From NCBI GenBank assembly GCA_963976885.1, contig CAXBNM010000088.1:1-14882 (forward strand): a stretch of 14,882 bases of DNA, given 5' to 3'. Below, one piece after another: positions 1-7,981 of the stretch (its first letter is position 1; every line of letters begins with the position of its first letter). The notes beneath the pieces are model-generated. The model was given only the letters and a program-made list of their open reading frames with translations, was not told the DNA's origin and ran no database searches. Source of the stretch: JAUIAI01 sp963976885. Lineage in GTDB: Bacteria > Pseudomonadota > Gammaproteobacteria > Burkholderiales > Burkholderiaceae_E. The translations under genes and the position numbers were made by a program.

Positions 1-72
1 GGCAATCAGCAGTTTCAGATCGGTGGCGTCAAAGGTGTGGGCTGTCTGCCCCGGGGTGCCGGCAGTTTTCAT
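1..72 (-). CDS. Lrp/AsnC-family transcriptional regulator, N-terminal fragment (cut by window edge)
   Basis: On the minus strand an ATG at 72..70 opens a frame that stays open to base 1, giving 24 residues. They end FDATDLKLLIA, which resembles the start of the winged-helix domain in Lrp/AsnC regulators (typically LDxxDxxILxxLQ). Such proteins bind short pseudo-palindromes as dimers or octamers and respond to amino acids. The gene diverges from the AceE-family gene at 237, and a perfect 17-bp palindrome lies between them. That layout fits an Lrp-type regulator controlling its neighbour; from memory, MdeR beside mdeAB in Pseudomonas putida is laid out in a similar way. Only the N-terminus is visible, so the family call is an inference from a short motif plus context. 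No clear Shine-Dalgarno sequence is seen. Confidence 0.6.
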   Translation of the reverse strand, partial: MKTAGTPGQTAHTFDATDLKLLIA

Positions 73-104
73 TGCTTTGTGTGTGGTGAGCTGAATGAGC
101 CGCA

Positions 105-140
105 CAGTATGCGGTAATCAATTCAATATGCCGCATATTG
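105..140. promoter_or_regulatory. Candidate Lrp-type operator: 17-bp perfect palindrome plus an adjacent half-site
   Basis: Bases 124-140 read CAATATGCCGCATATTG, with 8-bp arms that are exact reverse complements around one central base. A near copy of the left arm (CAGTATGC, 7 of 8 matching) starts at 105, 19 bp upstream, on the same face within about two helical turns. The site is A/T-rich at the edges, as expected for Lrp/AsnC operators. It sits about 50 bp from the regulator start and about 100 bp from the start of the E1 gene. Assignment to the neighbouring regulator is inferred from position. Confidence 0.55.
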
Positions 141-236
141 TTCGATTGTTGCCCCTGTTGGTCGCTTGAATTGGTGCCTCATGCGGCCCACAAAGCGGTA
201 AGCTTTTTGGCTGACTGTTGACCGCCGGAAATCATT

Positions 237-2948
237 GTGAAAGCCGAAATTTTTCAACCACCAGCCACCGATGCCATCGACCCTGCCGATGCTGACCCGG
301 CCGAAACCCTGGAATGGCGCGATGCCTTCGAAGCGGCGGTGCGTGCCGGTGGTGCCGAGCGCGGTCGCTATCTGCTCGAGCAGCTCGAGGCGCAGGCTCG
401 CGACCTGGGCGTGCGCTCGCGGGCCTTACCGTATTCGGCCTACCGCAACACCATCGATCTGAATCACCAGCCGCCGTATCCGGGCGACCTGGCGATGGAG
501 GAGCGAATTTCAGCGATGATTCGCTGGAACGCGATGGCCATGGTGGTGCGAGCCAATCATGCCTACGGGGAGCTGGGTGGGCATATCGCCAGCTTTGCTT
601 CGGCTGCCGAAATCTTCGAAACCGGTTTCAACCACTTTTTCCAGGGGCCGCAGGCACCGGGCGGCGCCGATCTGGTTTACTTCCAGCCGCATTCGGCGCC
701 CGGCGTCTACGCGCGGGCCTTTCTTGAGGGGCGCCTGGCCGAGCAGGATCTGGCCAGCTACCGGCAGGAAATTGGCGCAGCGCAGGTGGGCGCCCGTGGG
801 CTGAGCAGTTATCCGCATCCCTGGCTGATGGCCGATTTCTGGCAGGTGCCAACCGGCTCCATGGGCCTGGGGCCGATCAGCGCGGTGTATCAGGCGCGCT
901 TCATGCGCTATCTGCAAGGTCGCGGCATGGCCGAAACCGAGCAAAAGCATGTGTGGGGTGTGTTTGGCGACGGCGAGATGGATGAGCCGGAATCGATTGC
1001 CGGGCTGACCCTGGCGGCCCGGGAGCGGCTCGATAACCTGACCTTCATCGTCAACTGCAACCTGCAGCGGCTCGATGGCCCGGTGCGCGGCAATGGTCAG
1101 ATCATCCAGGAACTGGAGGCCTTGTTCAACGGCGCCGGCTGGAACGTCATCAAGGTGTTGTGGGGCTCGGACTGGGACGGCTTGTTTGCCCGCGATCACC
1201 ACCATCGCCTGCTGCGCCGCTTTGCTGCAACGGTAGACGGAACCTATCAAACGCTTGGTGCCAATGATGGTGCCTATAACCTTGCCAATTTCTTCCAGCA
1301 AGACCCGGAACTCGCTTCACTGGTCTCGCACATGAGCGACAAGGAAATCGATTCATTGCGCCGCGGTGGTCACGATCTGCGCAAACTGCATGCGGCCTTC
1401 GCCGCCGCCAAGGCGCACAAAGGCGCGCCCACCGTCATTCTGGCCAAAACCAAGAAGGGCTTCGGCATGGGCGGCGCGGGCGAATCCCGAATGACCGCCC
1501 ACCAGGCCAAGAAGCTCGATGTGGAAGCGTTGCGAGCTTACCGGGACCGCTTCAGCCTGCCGTTGAGCGATGAGCAGGTCGCCGATCTGGCCTTTGTCCG
1601 GCCGGCCGAAGACAGTGCCGAGCTGCGGTATCTGAGGGCGCAGCGTGAGCGACTCGGCGGCTTCATGCCGCAGCGCACCGACGTGGCACCGCCGGTTGCG
1701 GTGCCGGCGGTTGCCGACTGGGCCGGCTTTGCGTTGCACCCCGAAGACAAAAGCATGTCGACGACGATGGCCTTCGTGCGCTGTCTGAGCAATCTGCTGC
1801 GCGTGCCCGATTTAGGCAAGCGAGTCGTGCCTATTGTTGCGGACGAAGCTCGAACCTTCGGCATGGCAAGCCTTTTCAGGCAAGTGGGCATTTACTCACC
1901 TGATGGTCAGAAGTATGAACCCGAAGATGCCAGCTCGATGCTCAGCTACCGCGAAGCGGTGGACGGACAGTTGCTCGAAGAGGGCATTACGGAAGCTGGC
2001 GCTTTGGCCTCGTGGACGGCGGCAGCTACCGCCTACAGTGTTCATGGCCAGCCGATGTTGCCGTTCTACATCTACTACTCGATGTTCGGCTTTCAGCGGG
2101 TGGGCGATCTGATCTGGGCGGCCGCCGACCAGCGGGCCCGCGGTTTTCTGATTGGCGCGACGGCCGGGCGCACCACCCTGGCCGGTGAGGGCTTGCAGCA
2201 TCAGGATGGCACCAGTCAGCTGGTGGCGGCAACGGTGCCTAACTGCCGGGCGTGGGATCCCTCCTTTGCCGGCGAGTTGGCGATCATTCTGGATTATGGA
2301 ATGCGCCGCATGATGACCGAGCAGATCGACGAGTTCCACTACATCACGGTTGGCAATGCCAACTATCCGCAGCGCGCGATCGCTGCTGAGGCTCATGCCG
2401 ATGTATTGGCCGGTATGCACCGTCTGCAGCAGAGTGAGGGCGAGGCCGGCCGGCCCGTCGTCCGCCTGCTGGGTTCCGGCGCGATCATGACCGAGGTGCT
2501 GGCCGCCGCGCAGATGCTTGATAAAGACTTTGGCGTTGCGGTCGATCTGTTCAGCGTGACCAGTTACAGCGAACTGTCGCGCAGCGCCCGCCAGGTGCAG
2601 CGTGCCCAAAGACTGAACCCGGACGCCGGGATTGAGCCAAGTCATGTGGCGCGCTGTCTGGCCGGCTCGGCCCCTGTGGTGGCCGCCACCGACTATGTCC
2701 GTGCCGTGCCCCAGCAGATTGCCGAATATGTCGACGCGCCGTTCTACAGCATGGGCACGGATGGCTTCGGGCGCAGTGATACCCGGGCCCGGTTGCGTGA
2801 CTTCTTCGAAGTCGATGCCGCCGCCATTGTGCAAACGGCGATCTGGGCGTTGTTCAAACAGGAAAAAGCCTCCCGGGCCGATTTGAACAAGGCGCTGGAT
2901 CTGACGCCCGGAGCCGACGGACGGTCGATGCCGCCCTGGCTGACCTGA
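237..2948 (+). CDS. AceE-family (homodimeric) 2-oxoacid dehydrogenase E1, pyruvate dehydrogenase or MdeB-like paralogue
   Basis: The 903-residue protein aligns end to end with E. coli AceE (887 aa). This thiamine-diphosphate enzyme decarboxylates pyruvate and passes the acetyl group to lipoyl-E2. Visible landmarks are GGHIASF (about residue 120), His152 in YFQPHSAPG, the ThDP/Mg motif GDGEMDEPES (from 244) with NCNLQRLDGP (from 273), His422 in AHQAKK, a conserved Glu in LEEGITEAGA, and FYIYYSMFGFQRVGD. The mobile-loop motif is altered: recalled E. coli GLQHEDGHSH reads GLQHQDGTSQ (His655 kept). The start is GTG with a weak ribosome site. No E2 or E3 gene follows, and an Lrp-type regulator diverges upstream. 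This suggests a stand-alone paralogue, for example a 2-oxobutyrate dehydrogenase E1 of MdeB type, rather than the housekeeping pdh operon. Family is certain; substrate is not. Confidence 0.9.
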   Translation: MKAEIFQPPATDAIDPADADPAETLEWRDAFEAAVRAGGAERGRYLLEQLEAQARDLGVRSRALPYSAYRNTIDLNHQPPYPGDLAMEERISAMIRWNAMAMVVRANHAYGELGGHIASFASAAEIFETGFNHFFQGPQAPGGADLVYFQPHSAPGVYARAFLEGRLAEQDLASYRQEIGAAQVGARGLSSYPHPWLMADFWQVPTGSMGLGPISAVYQARFMRYLQGRGMAETEQKHVWGVFGDGEMDEPESIAGLTLAARERLDNLTFIVNCNLQRLDGPVRGNGQIIQELEALFNGAGWNVIKVLWGSDWDGLFARDHHHRLLRRFAATVDGTYQTLGANDGAYNLANFFQQDPELASLVSHMSDKEIDSLRRGGHDLRKLHAAFAAAKAHKGAPTVILAKTKKGFGMGGAGESRMTAHQAKKLDVEALRAYRDRFSLPLSDEQVADLAFVRPAEDSAELRYLRAQRERLGGFMPQRTDVAPPVAVPAVADWAGFALHPEDKSMSTTMAFVRCLSNLLRVPDLGKRVVPIVADEARTFGMASLFRQVGIYSPDGQKYEPEDASSMLSYREAVDGQLLEEGITEAGALASWTAAATAYSVHGQPMLPFYIYYSMFGFQRVGDLIWAAADQRARGFLIGATAGRTTLAGEGLQHQDGTSQLVAATVPNCRAWDPSFAGELAIILDYGMRRMMTEQIDEFHYITVGNANYPQRAIAAEAHADVLAGMHRLQQSEGEAGRPVVRLLGSGAIMTEVLAAAQMLDKDFGVAVDLFSVTSYSELSRSARQVQRAQRLNPDAGIEPSHVARCLAGSAPVVAATDYVRAVPQQIAEYVDAPFYSMGTDGFGRSDTRARLRDFFEVDAAAIVQTAIWALFKQEKASRADLNKALDLTPGADGRSMPPWLT

Positions 2949-2965
2949 CCGAAACGGACCGAGAG

Positions 2966-2990
2966 GGCCGCTTGGCGAGACCAACGGCCT
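2966..2990 (+). terminator. Weak hairpin after the E1 gene
   Basis: GGCC and TTGG pair with CCAA and GGCC around a CGAGA loop, with a two-base internal mismatch. It lies 18 bases after the E1 stop and before the next gene. There is no T-tract, so it may slow or partly terminate transcription rather than act as a full intrinsic terminator. Confidence 0.3.
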
Positions 2991-3025
2991 ATAGATTGAG
3001 TGGGGGACGCCGAAGTCTGATGTAG

Positions 3026-5863
3026 ATGCCTCGTCTGGCGAGTTGCCAGACCTCTGCCCAGCCTATGACCTCTCAAACTCCTGCCCCTGTCGATCTGGAA
3101 AAGCTGACCGCTTTGGTCGAGACGCTTAATGGCGCCGACAAGCTGGAAACCATGCTGAGCCTGTTGACGACCGGATTGCCAGGATTGCTGGCTGCCGATC
3201 GATGTTCGGTGACGCTTGTATCGGATGACGAAAAAGAGCTGACGATCTATGCGCCCACCGGCATTCTCGAGGGCATCACGACCGAGACCGGTGAGCGTTC
3301 TGACCGGACCCAGGTCTGGCGCGCGATTCGCAGCGGTGAACTGGTTGTTTTCGAGGCGCAGGCCGATGGCCCTGGTGTTGAGGCTCAACTGCATCGGGCC
3401 GGCTTGCGTTCAACGGCATTGGTGCCGCTCATTCTGGGCTCGCAGCGGCTGGGCACAATTAACGTCAGTTCGCTCGCGCCGGGTCGTTTTCGCGGGGCGG
3501 AACAAAAGACTCTGCATCATGTCGCTTATATCGTTGCCGGCAGCATCATTCAGCGCCGGATGCTGGCAGCCGCCCGTAAGGCGGCCGCCGTCGAGCGCGA
3601 ACGTGCGATGCAGTTGTCAGTTCTGAATGAACTGGCCACCAACCTGACGGCCTGCGTGCGGGTCGATGATGTCTATCGGCTGGTACTCGGCGCGGTGCGC
3701 CAGGTGATGCCCAAGGTTCGTCGCGCCGGCTTTGTTCGGTTCAACGATGAGCTGACCGAATTTGCGGTGGTTGCGCTGTTCGACGGCCTGATTTCGCCGT
3801 TCACCGAAACCAAGCCGGTTGCCGGCACCTGGTTGTCCGAGGTGATCGCCACCGGCGTGCCGATGTGTCATTCGGACTTTGCCGATGGCGTGCATCCTGA
3901 ATTGCAGTTTCTGGCCGCCGACGGGCTCACCAACGGTTGGTCGGTTCCGATCAGTCAGGATCATCACGTTCATGGCGTGCTGTGTCTGGCCAGTACGGCG
4001 CGCCTCGACGGTGATGTGCAAAGTATTGGCATGATCTCGACTATCGGCCAGCTGATGTCGGTCACGATGGGTCGCTTGCTGGCCCAGCAGCACGCCGAGA
4101 AAGCCCTGCAGACCTTCATTGACGACAGCCCGGTTTTCATCATGGCGGTCAATGAGGATGGGATCGTCGAAAAAGTCAGTCACTACGGGGCCAAGACGCT
4201 GGGCTTCGATGCGGCCGAGTTGCTGGGGCAACCGTTCAGCTGTCTGCACCCGCACGGCTACCGGGTCGACGCCGGGCTGCGACTGCGGGTCTGGGCCCGC
4301 CAGGGCGAAGACGCCATGCGCTCGTTTGAAGTGATGATGTTGCGTGGCAACGGGGACTATCAATGGACGCGGCAGAGTGGCCGCACGGTTTCGGGCGTGC
4401 ACGGCAAGTTGCTGACCCTGATTGCCTGCGAAGACATCGCCGCGGTGCGCAAGCTGACCGACGAGCTCAATCACCAGGTGCGGCACGACAGTCTGACCGG
4501 GCTCAGCAATCGGGTGCACTTCGAGGAACGCTTGCAGCAGGTTGCCAGCGCCGCCGCCACGAATGGCGAGCGCTATGCGGTGTTGTTCATGGATATCGAC
4601 CGCTTCAAGGCCGTCAATGACAGTCACGGTCATGCAGTGGGTGACAATCTTTTGTGCGAAGTGGCCCGTCGAATCAAGTCGGTCGTGCGCTCAAATGATC
4701 TGGTCGCCCGGATTGGCGGCGATGAGTTTCAGATCGTGTTGCGCGATCTGCGTGAACTGGCCGACGCCTTCAAGGTGGCCGACAATTTGCGGCTGCAGTT
4801 GAGCCAACCCTTGCAACTGACGCATCAGGAATTGAGCATCGGTGTCAGCATTGGGGTGGCGTTGTCCGATGGCGTCAACACCGGCCCGGCCGAGCTGATC
4901 AAGCGCGCCGATACCGCGTTGTACCGGGCCAAGGAACTGGGTCGCAACAACGTTCAGGTCTTCACCGAAAGCCTTACCTCGCGCATGAGCCGCCGTTCGT
5001 TGATGGAGCAGGAACTGGTGCGGGCCATTCATAACAATGAGTTGCGCCTGCAGTTGCAGCCACGTTTTCGAACCAATGACGGAGCGATGGTGGCGGTCGA
5101 GGCACTGGTACGCTGGCAGCACCCCGAGCACGGCTTGCTCGGTCCGAACCGCTTCATTCCGCTGGCTGAGGAGTCGATGCTGGTTGGCCAGATCACCTCA
5201 TGGGTGCTGAGCCAGGGGATCCGGCAACTGGGTCGGCTGCACGAGCAATGGCCGCATCTGCGCCTTGGTGTCAACGTGTCGGCGCGCGAACTGATGGTCA
5301 ACGGTGATCTGGTGCCGCGCGTGATGGGCGAATTGCAGGCCCAGCGCATGGATCCGGCCAGTCTGGAACTGGAAATCACCGAAACCGCTTTGTTTGAAGA
5401 TCTGGATGCCGGCCGTGAGGTGTTGACCCGGCTGACGGATGTGGGCATTCAGATTGCGCTGGATGACTTTGGCACCGGCTATGCGTCGCTCAGTCAGCTC
5501 GTGGCCTTGCCTATTGATACGGTCAAGATTGATGGCTCGTTCGTGTCGGCGCTCGAGAGCGATGCGCGGGCTCGCAGTATTACCGATACGGTGGCGCAGC
5601 TGACGGCCAACCTGGGCATTCATTGCGTGGCCGAAGGGGTCGAAACCCCCTGGCAGGCCGCTTACCTGCAGAAAATTCCGGTGGACGCGTTGCAAGGCTA
5701 TCTTCTGGCCCGTCCGCTCTGGCTTGATGATCTGCTCCGCGATGGTGCGGCACTGGAAGTAAACTCACGGCGCTTGCTGACCGGATCGGACCGGCCTGCC
5801 GCCGAGACCGGCGCGGCGTCGCAAGGCGCCGCCACGCCGTCAACGCAGCTTACTGACCGGTGA
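3026..5863 (+). CDS. GAF-GAF-PAS-GGDEF-EAL cyclic-di-GMP signalling protein
   Basis: This 945-residue protein has no membrane segment or signal peptide and should be cytosolic. Domains in order: GAF at about 20-185, a second GAF at about 190-355, PAS at about 360-480, GGDEF at about 485-645, and EAL at about 655-905, with a polar Ala/Thr-rich tail. The diguanylate cyclase site is intact (GGDEF at 564-568), with an RxxD product-inhibition site (RSND, 555-558) exactly five residues before it. The phosphodiesterase side is also intact: EAL at 692-694, NVSARELM, LELEITETAL, DDFGTGYASL, VKIDGSFV, and VAEGVET. Both activities are therefore possible, gated by small-molecule sensing in the GAF and PAS domains. 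ATG at 3026 gives the longest form. An in-frame ATG at 3065 (residue 14) is an alternative; neither has a clear ribosome site. The 3' end overlaps the convergent crotonase gene by 14 bp. Confidence 0.93.
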   Translation: MPRLASCQTSAQPMTSQTPAPVDLEKLTALVETLNGADKLETMLSLLTTGLPGLLAADRCSVTLVSDDEKELTIYAPTGILEGITTETGERSDRTQVWRAIRSGELVVFEAQADGPGVEAQLHRAGLRSTALVPLILGSQRLGTINVSSLAPGRFRGAEQKTLHHVAYIVAGSIIQRRMLAAARKAAAVERERAMQLSVLNELATNLTACVRVDDVYRLVLGAVRQVMPKVRRAGFVRFNDELTEFAVVALFDGLISPFTETKPVAGTWLSEVIATGVPMCHSDFADGVHPELQFLAADGLTNGWSVPISQDHHVHGVLCLASTARLDGDVQSIGMISTIGQLMSVTMGRLLAQQHAEKALQTFIDDSPVFIMAVNEDGIVEKVSHYGAKTLGFDAAELLGQPFSCLHPHGYRVDAGLRLRVWARQGEDAMRSFEVMMLRGNGDYQWTRQSGRTVSGVHGKLLTLIACEDIAAVRKLTDELNHQVRHDSLTGLSNRVHFEERLQQVASAAATNGERYAVLFMDIDRFKAVNDSHGHAVGDNLLCEVARRIKSVVRSNDLVARIGGDEFQIVLRDLRELADAFKVADNLRLQLSQPLQLTHQELSIGVSIGVALSDGVNTGPAELIKRADTALYRAKELGRNNVQVFTESLTSRMSRRSLMEQELVRAIHNNELRLQLQPRFRTNDGAMVAVEALVRWQHPEHGLLGPNRFIPLAEESMLVGQITSWVLSQGIRQLGRLHEQWPHLRLGVNVSARELMVNGDLVPRVMGELQAQRMDPASLELEITETALFEDLDAGREVLTRLTDVGIQIALDDFGTGYASLSQLVALPIDTVKIDGSFVSALESDARARSITDTVAQLTANLGIHCVAEGVETPWQAAYLQKIPVDALQGYLLARPLWLDDLLRDGAALEVNSRRLLTGSDRPAAETGAASQGAATPSTQLTDR

Positions 5864-6641
5864 AGTCGGGCTTGCGCTTGTCGACGAAGGCCCGCACCCC
5901 CTCAAGCCCGTCATGGGTCTGACTCATTTCAACAATGCTGCGCGTCTCGCGCTCCAGCTGTGACTCCATCGAATCGTTCAGTGCCATCTGCATCAGGCGC
6001 TTGACGCCGCCATGGGCGCGCGTCGGGCCGCTGGCCAGCTTGTGCGCCAGCCTGGCAACGGTGTCGCGCAACTGATCGTCTGGCACCACCTCATTGACCA
6101 GCCCCCAGGCCAGTGCCTCCTCGGCGCTGAGCACCCGATTGGTCAGAAACAATTCCATCGCCCGGCGCTGACCGATGATGCGGCTGACGAAGTAGGTTGA
6201 ACTGCCGTCGGGGGTGAGGCCGATTTTGGTATAGGCACTGGTGAAGCTCGCGCTTTGCGCGGCGATGGCCAGGTCGGTGCAGGCGGCCATGCTCAGACCG
6301 GCACCGGCGGCGACGCCATTGATCATGCCAATCAGTGGTGCATCCATCCAGGCCAGGCGTGACACGGCATTGTGCAGATAGGCGGTCATTTCCTTGAGCA
6401 GGCGCTGCACATCGTCAGGATCGCTCGCAAACGCGGCAACATCGCCGCCGGCGCAATAAGCCTTGTCGCCGGCGCCGGTCAGTACCGCGCAGCGCACCGT
6501 TTTGTCGGAGCTGATCCGGTTGGCAATATCAAACAACTGCTGCATGGCCGGCAGATTGAGGGCGTTAAAAGCCTTGGGGCGGTTAATGGTGATCCACGCC
6601 ACGCCACCATCGCGTTCGAGTTCGATCAGCTTGTCGGTCAT
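5850..6641 (-). CDS. Enoyl-CoA hydratase/isomerase (crotonase) family protein, isomerase-like active site
   Basis: The 263-residue protein has the crotonase fold: NRPKAFNAL near the N-terminus, the CoA/oxyanion motif YCAGGDV (62-68), and the second oxyanion motif NGVAAGAGLS (108-117). The two glutamates of true enoyl-CoA hydratases (rat Glu144 and Glu164) correspond here to Ser117 and Tyr137. An Asp is present at 145 in GLTPDGSS, the position used by PaaG-type isomerases and 4-chlorobenzoyl-CoA dehalogenase-type members. The reaction is thus more likely isomerisation or another acyl-CoA reaction than hydration. The start is supported by CTGGAGA eight bases upstream. It is divergent from frmA and has no fatty-acid or phenylacetate genes beside it. 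Substrate unknown. Confidence 0.88.
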   Translation of the reverse strand: MTDKLIELERDGGVAWITINRPKAFNALNLPAMQQLFDIANRISSDKTVRCAVLTGAGDKAYCAGGDVAAFASDPDDVQRLLKEMTAYLHNAVSRLAWMDAPLIGMINGVAAGAGLSMAACTDLAIAAQSASFTSAYTKIGLTPDGSSTYFVSRIIGQRRAMELFLTNRVLSAEEALAWGLVNEVVPDDQLRDTVARLAHKLASGPTRAHGGVKRLMQMALNDSMESQLERETRSIVEMSQTHDGLEGVRAFVDKRKPDFTGQ

Positions 6642-6871
6642 GTTCAGTCTCCAGAAGTTTTTCAGGGGTGAAAGCCGCCGTGCGGCCGGCGGTCGGCCTG
6701 TCTGGCATTATTGGAACATGACCGGGCGAGCGGCAAGTGGCGCGAGTGGCTGTCCATGACAAGCATCCGCCTGGCGTGGTACAACGGGCCCCCGCGTGCG
6801 CCCGCCCTGACGGGCCCGCCCAGGGCCGCCCTGAGTCGCAGCCCCCACCCATCATTCTGGAGAGAGTCACA
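6642..6871. other. Divergent intergenic region between the crotonase gene and frmA
   Basis: These 230 bases hold the upstream regions of both divergent genes. The half next to frmA is very GC-rich and contains ACGGGCCC twice (6784-6791 and 6810-6817). I see no convincing -35/-10 pair and no recognisable site for a formaldehyde-responsive regulator. The two coding regions are preceded by good ribosome sites at either end. Confidence 0.4.
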
Positions 6872-7981
6872 ATGGACGTCCGCGCAGCAGTCGCCTACAA
6901 GGCCGGCGAACCCCTTGTCATTGAAACCGTACAACTGGAGGGCCCCAGGCCCTTCGAGGTCGTGGTCGAGATCAAGGCCACCGGGGTTTGCCACACCGAT
7001 GAATTCACCCGCTCGGGCGCGGATCCGGAAGGTCTGTTTCCGGCCATCTTCGGCCATGAAGGCGCCGGGGTTGTCGTCGAGGTCGGTTCCTCGGTTACGT
7101 CGCTCAAAAAGGGCGATCATGTGATCCCGCTCTACACGCCTGAGTGTCGCGGTTGTAAAACCTGTCTGTCGCAAAAGTCCAATCTGTGTACCGCCATTCG
7201 CGGCACCCAGGGCCAGGGCGTTATGCCGGACGGTACCAGCCGGTTTTCCATCAACGGCCAGAAAATCCATCACTACATGGGTTGCTCAACGTTTGCCAAC
7301 TACACGGTGTTGCCGGAAATCGCCCTCGCGAAAATTCGCGAAGACGCGCCTTTCGACAAGGTTTGCTACATCGGTTGCGGCGTGACCACCGGCATCGGTG
7401 CCGTCATCAATACCGCCAAGGTGCAGCCGGGCGACAATGTTGTCGTGTTCGGTCTGGGCGGCATCGGCCTGAATGTGCTGCAAGGCGCACGCCTGGCCGG
7501 CGCTGACAAAATCATCGGTGTCGATCTGAACAATGAGCGCAAGGACATTGCCGAGAAGTTCGGCATGACGCATTTCGTCAACCCGCGCGAGATCGAAGGT
7601 GATCTGGTGCCGTATCTGGTCGACCTGACCGACGGTGGTGCCGACTACAGTTTTGAATGCATCGGTAACACCGACGTCATGCGTCAGGCGCTCGAGTGCA
7701 CGCACCGCGGCTGGGGGACATCGATCATCATCGGCGTGGCGCCGGCCGGTGCCGAAATCAGCACCCGTCCGTTCCAACTGGTGACCGGCCGTAACTGGCG
7801 CGGTACGGCTTTCGGCGGTGCACGTGGCCGTACCGATGTGCCGAAAATCGTTGACTGGTACATGGACGGCAAGATCAACATCGACGATCTGATCACGCAC
7901 AAGCTGCCGCTGGAAAAGATCAACGATGCGTTCGACCTGATGCACTCGGGTGAATCGATTCGCACCGTCGTCGAATTCTGA
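6872..7981 (+). CDS. frmA: S-(hydroxymethyl)glutathione dehydrogenase / class III alcohol dehydrogenase
   Basis: The enzyme oxidises S-hydroxymethylglutathione, formed from formaldehyde and glutathione, to S-formylglutathione using NAD; the family can also reduce S-nitrosoglutathione. The 369-residue product has the family's full length. Catalytic zinc ligands are Cys40 (GVCHTD), His62 with Glu63 (GHEGAG) and Cys169 (IGCGVTTG). Structural zinc ligands are Cys92, Cys95, Cys98 and Cys106. The Rossmann motif GLGGIG is at 194-199 and the NAD-specific Asp at 218. The start at 6872 has GGAGAG nine bases upstream and matches the family N-terminus. The frame stays open to 6737, but that extension is Pro/Gly-rich and unlike the family. 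The stop overlaps the start of the hydrolase gene by one base. Confidence 0.97.
   Translation: MDVRAAVAYKAGEPLVIETVQLEGPRPFEVVVEIKATGVCHTDEFTRSGADPEGLFPAIFGHEGAGVVVEVGSSVTSLKKGDHVIPLYTPECRGCKTCLSQKSNLCTAIRGTQGQGVMPDGTSRFSINGQKIHHYMGCSTFANYTVLPEIALAKIREDAPFDKVCYIGCGVTTGIGAVINTAKVQPGDNVVVFGLGGIGLNVLQGARLAGADKIIGVDLNNERKDIAEKFGMTHFVNPREIEGDLVPYLVDLTDGGADYSFECIGNTDVMRQALECTHRGWGTSIIIGVAPAGAEISTRPFQLVTGRNWRGTAFGGARGRTDVPKIVDWYMDGKINIDDLITHKLPLEKINDAFDLMHSGESIRTVVEF

Noticed and set aside
1896..2984. 362-codon open frame antisense to the E1 gene
   Set aside because: The plus strand encodes an unmistakable AceE-family protein; the antisense product is Arg/His/Gly-rich with no family features.
3617..4633. 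338-codon minus-strand open frame within the GGDEF-EAL gene
   Set aside because: It lies wholly opposite GAF and PAS coding sequence and its translation shows no recognisable domain.
6784..6817. Two ACGGGCCC copies upstream of frmA as possible regulator sites
   Set aside because: GGGCCC is self-palindromic and frequent in DNA of this composition; the spacing and position give no further support.
6737..6871. 45-residue N-terminal extension of the alcohol dehydrogenase
   Set aside because: The extension is Pro/Gly/Arg-rich and absent from the family, while ATG at 6872 has a good ribosome site and the expected N-terminus.
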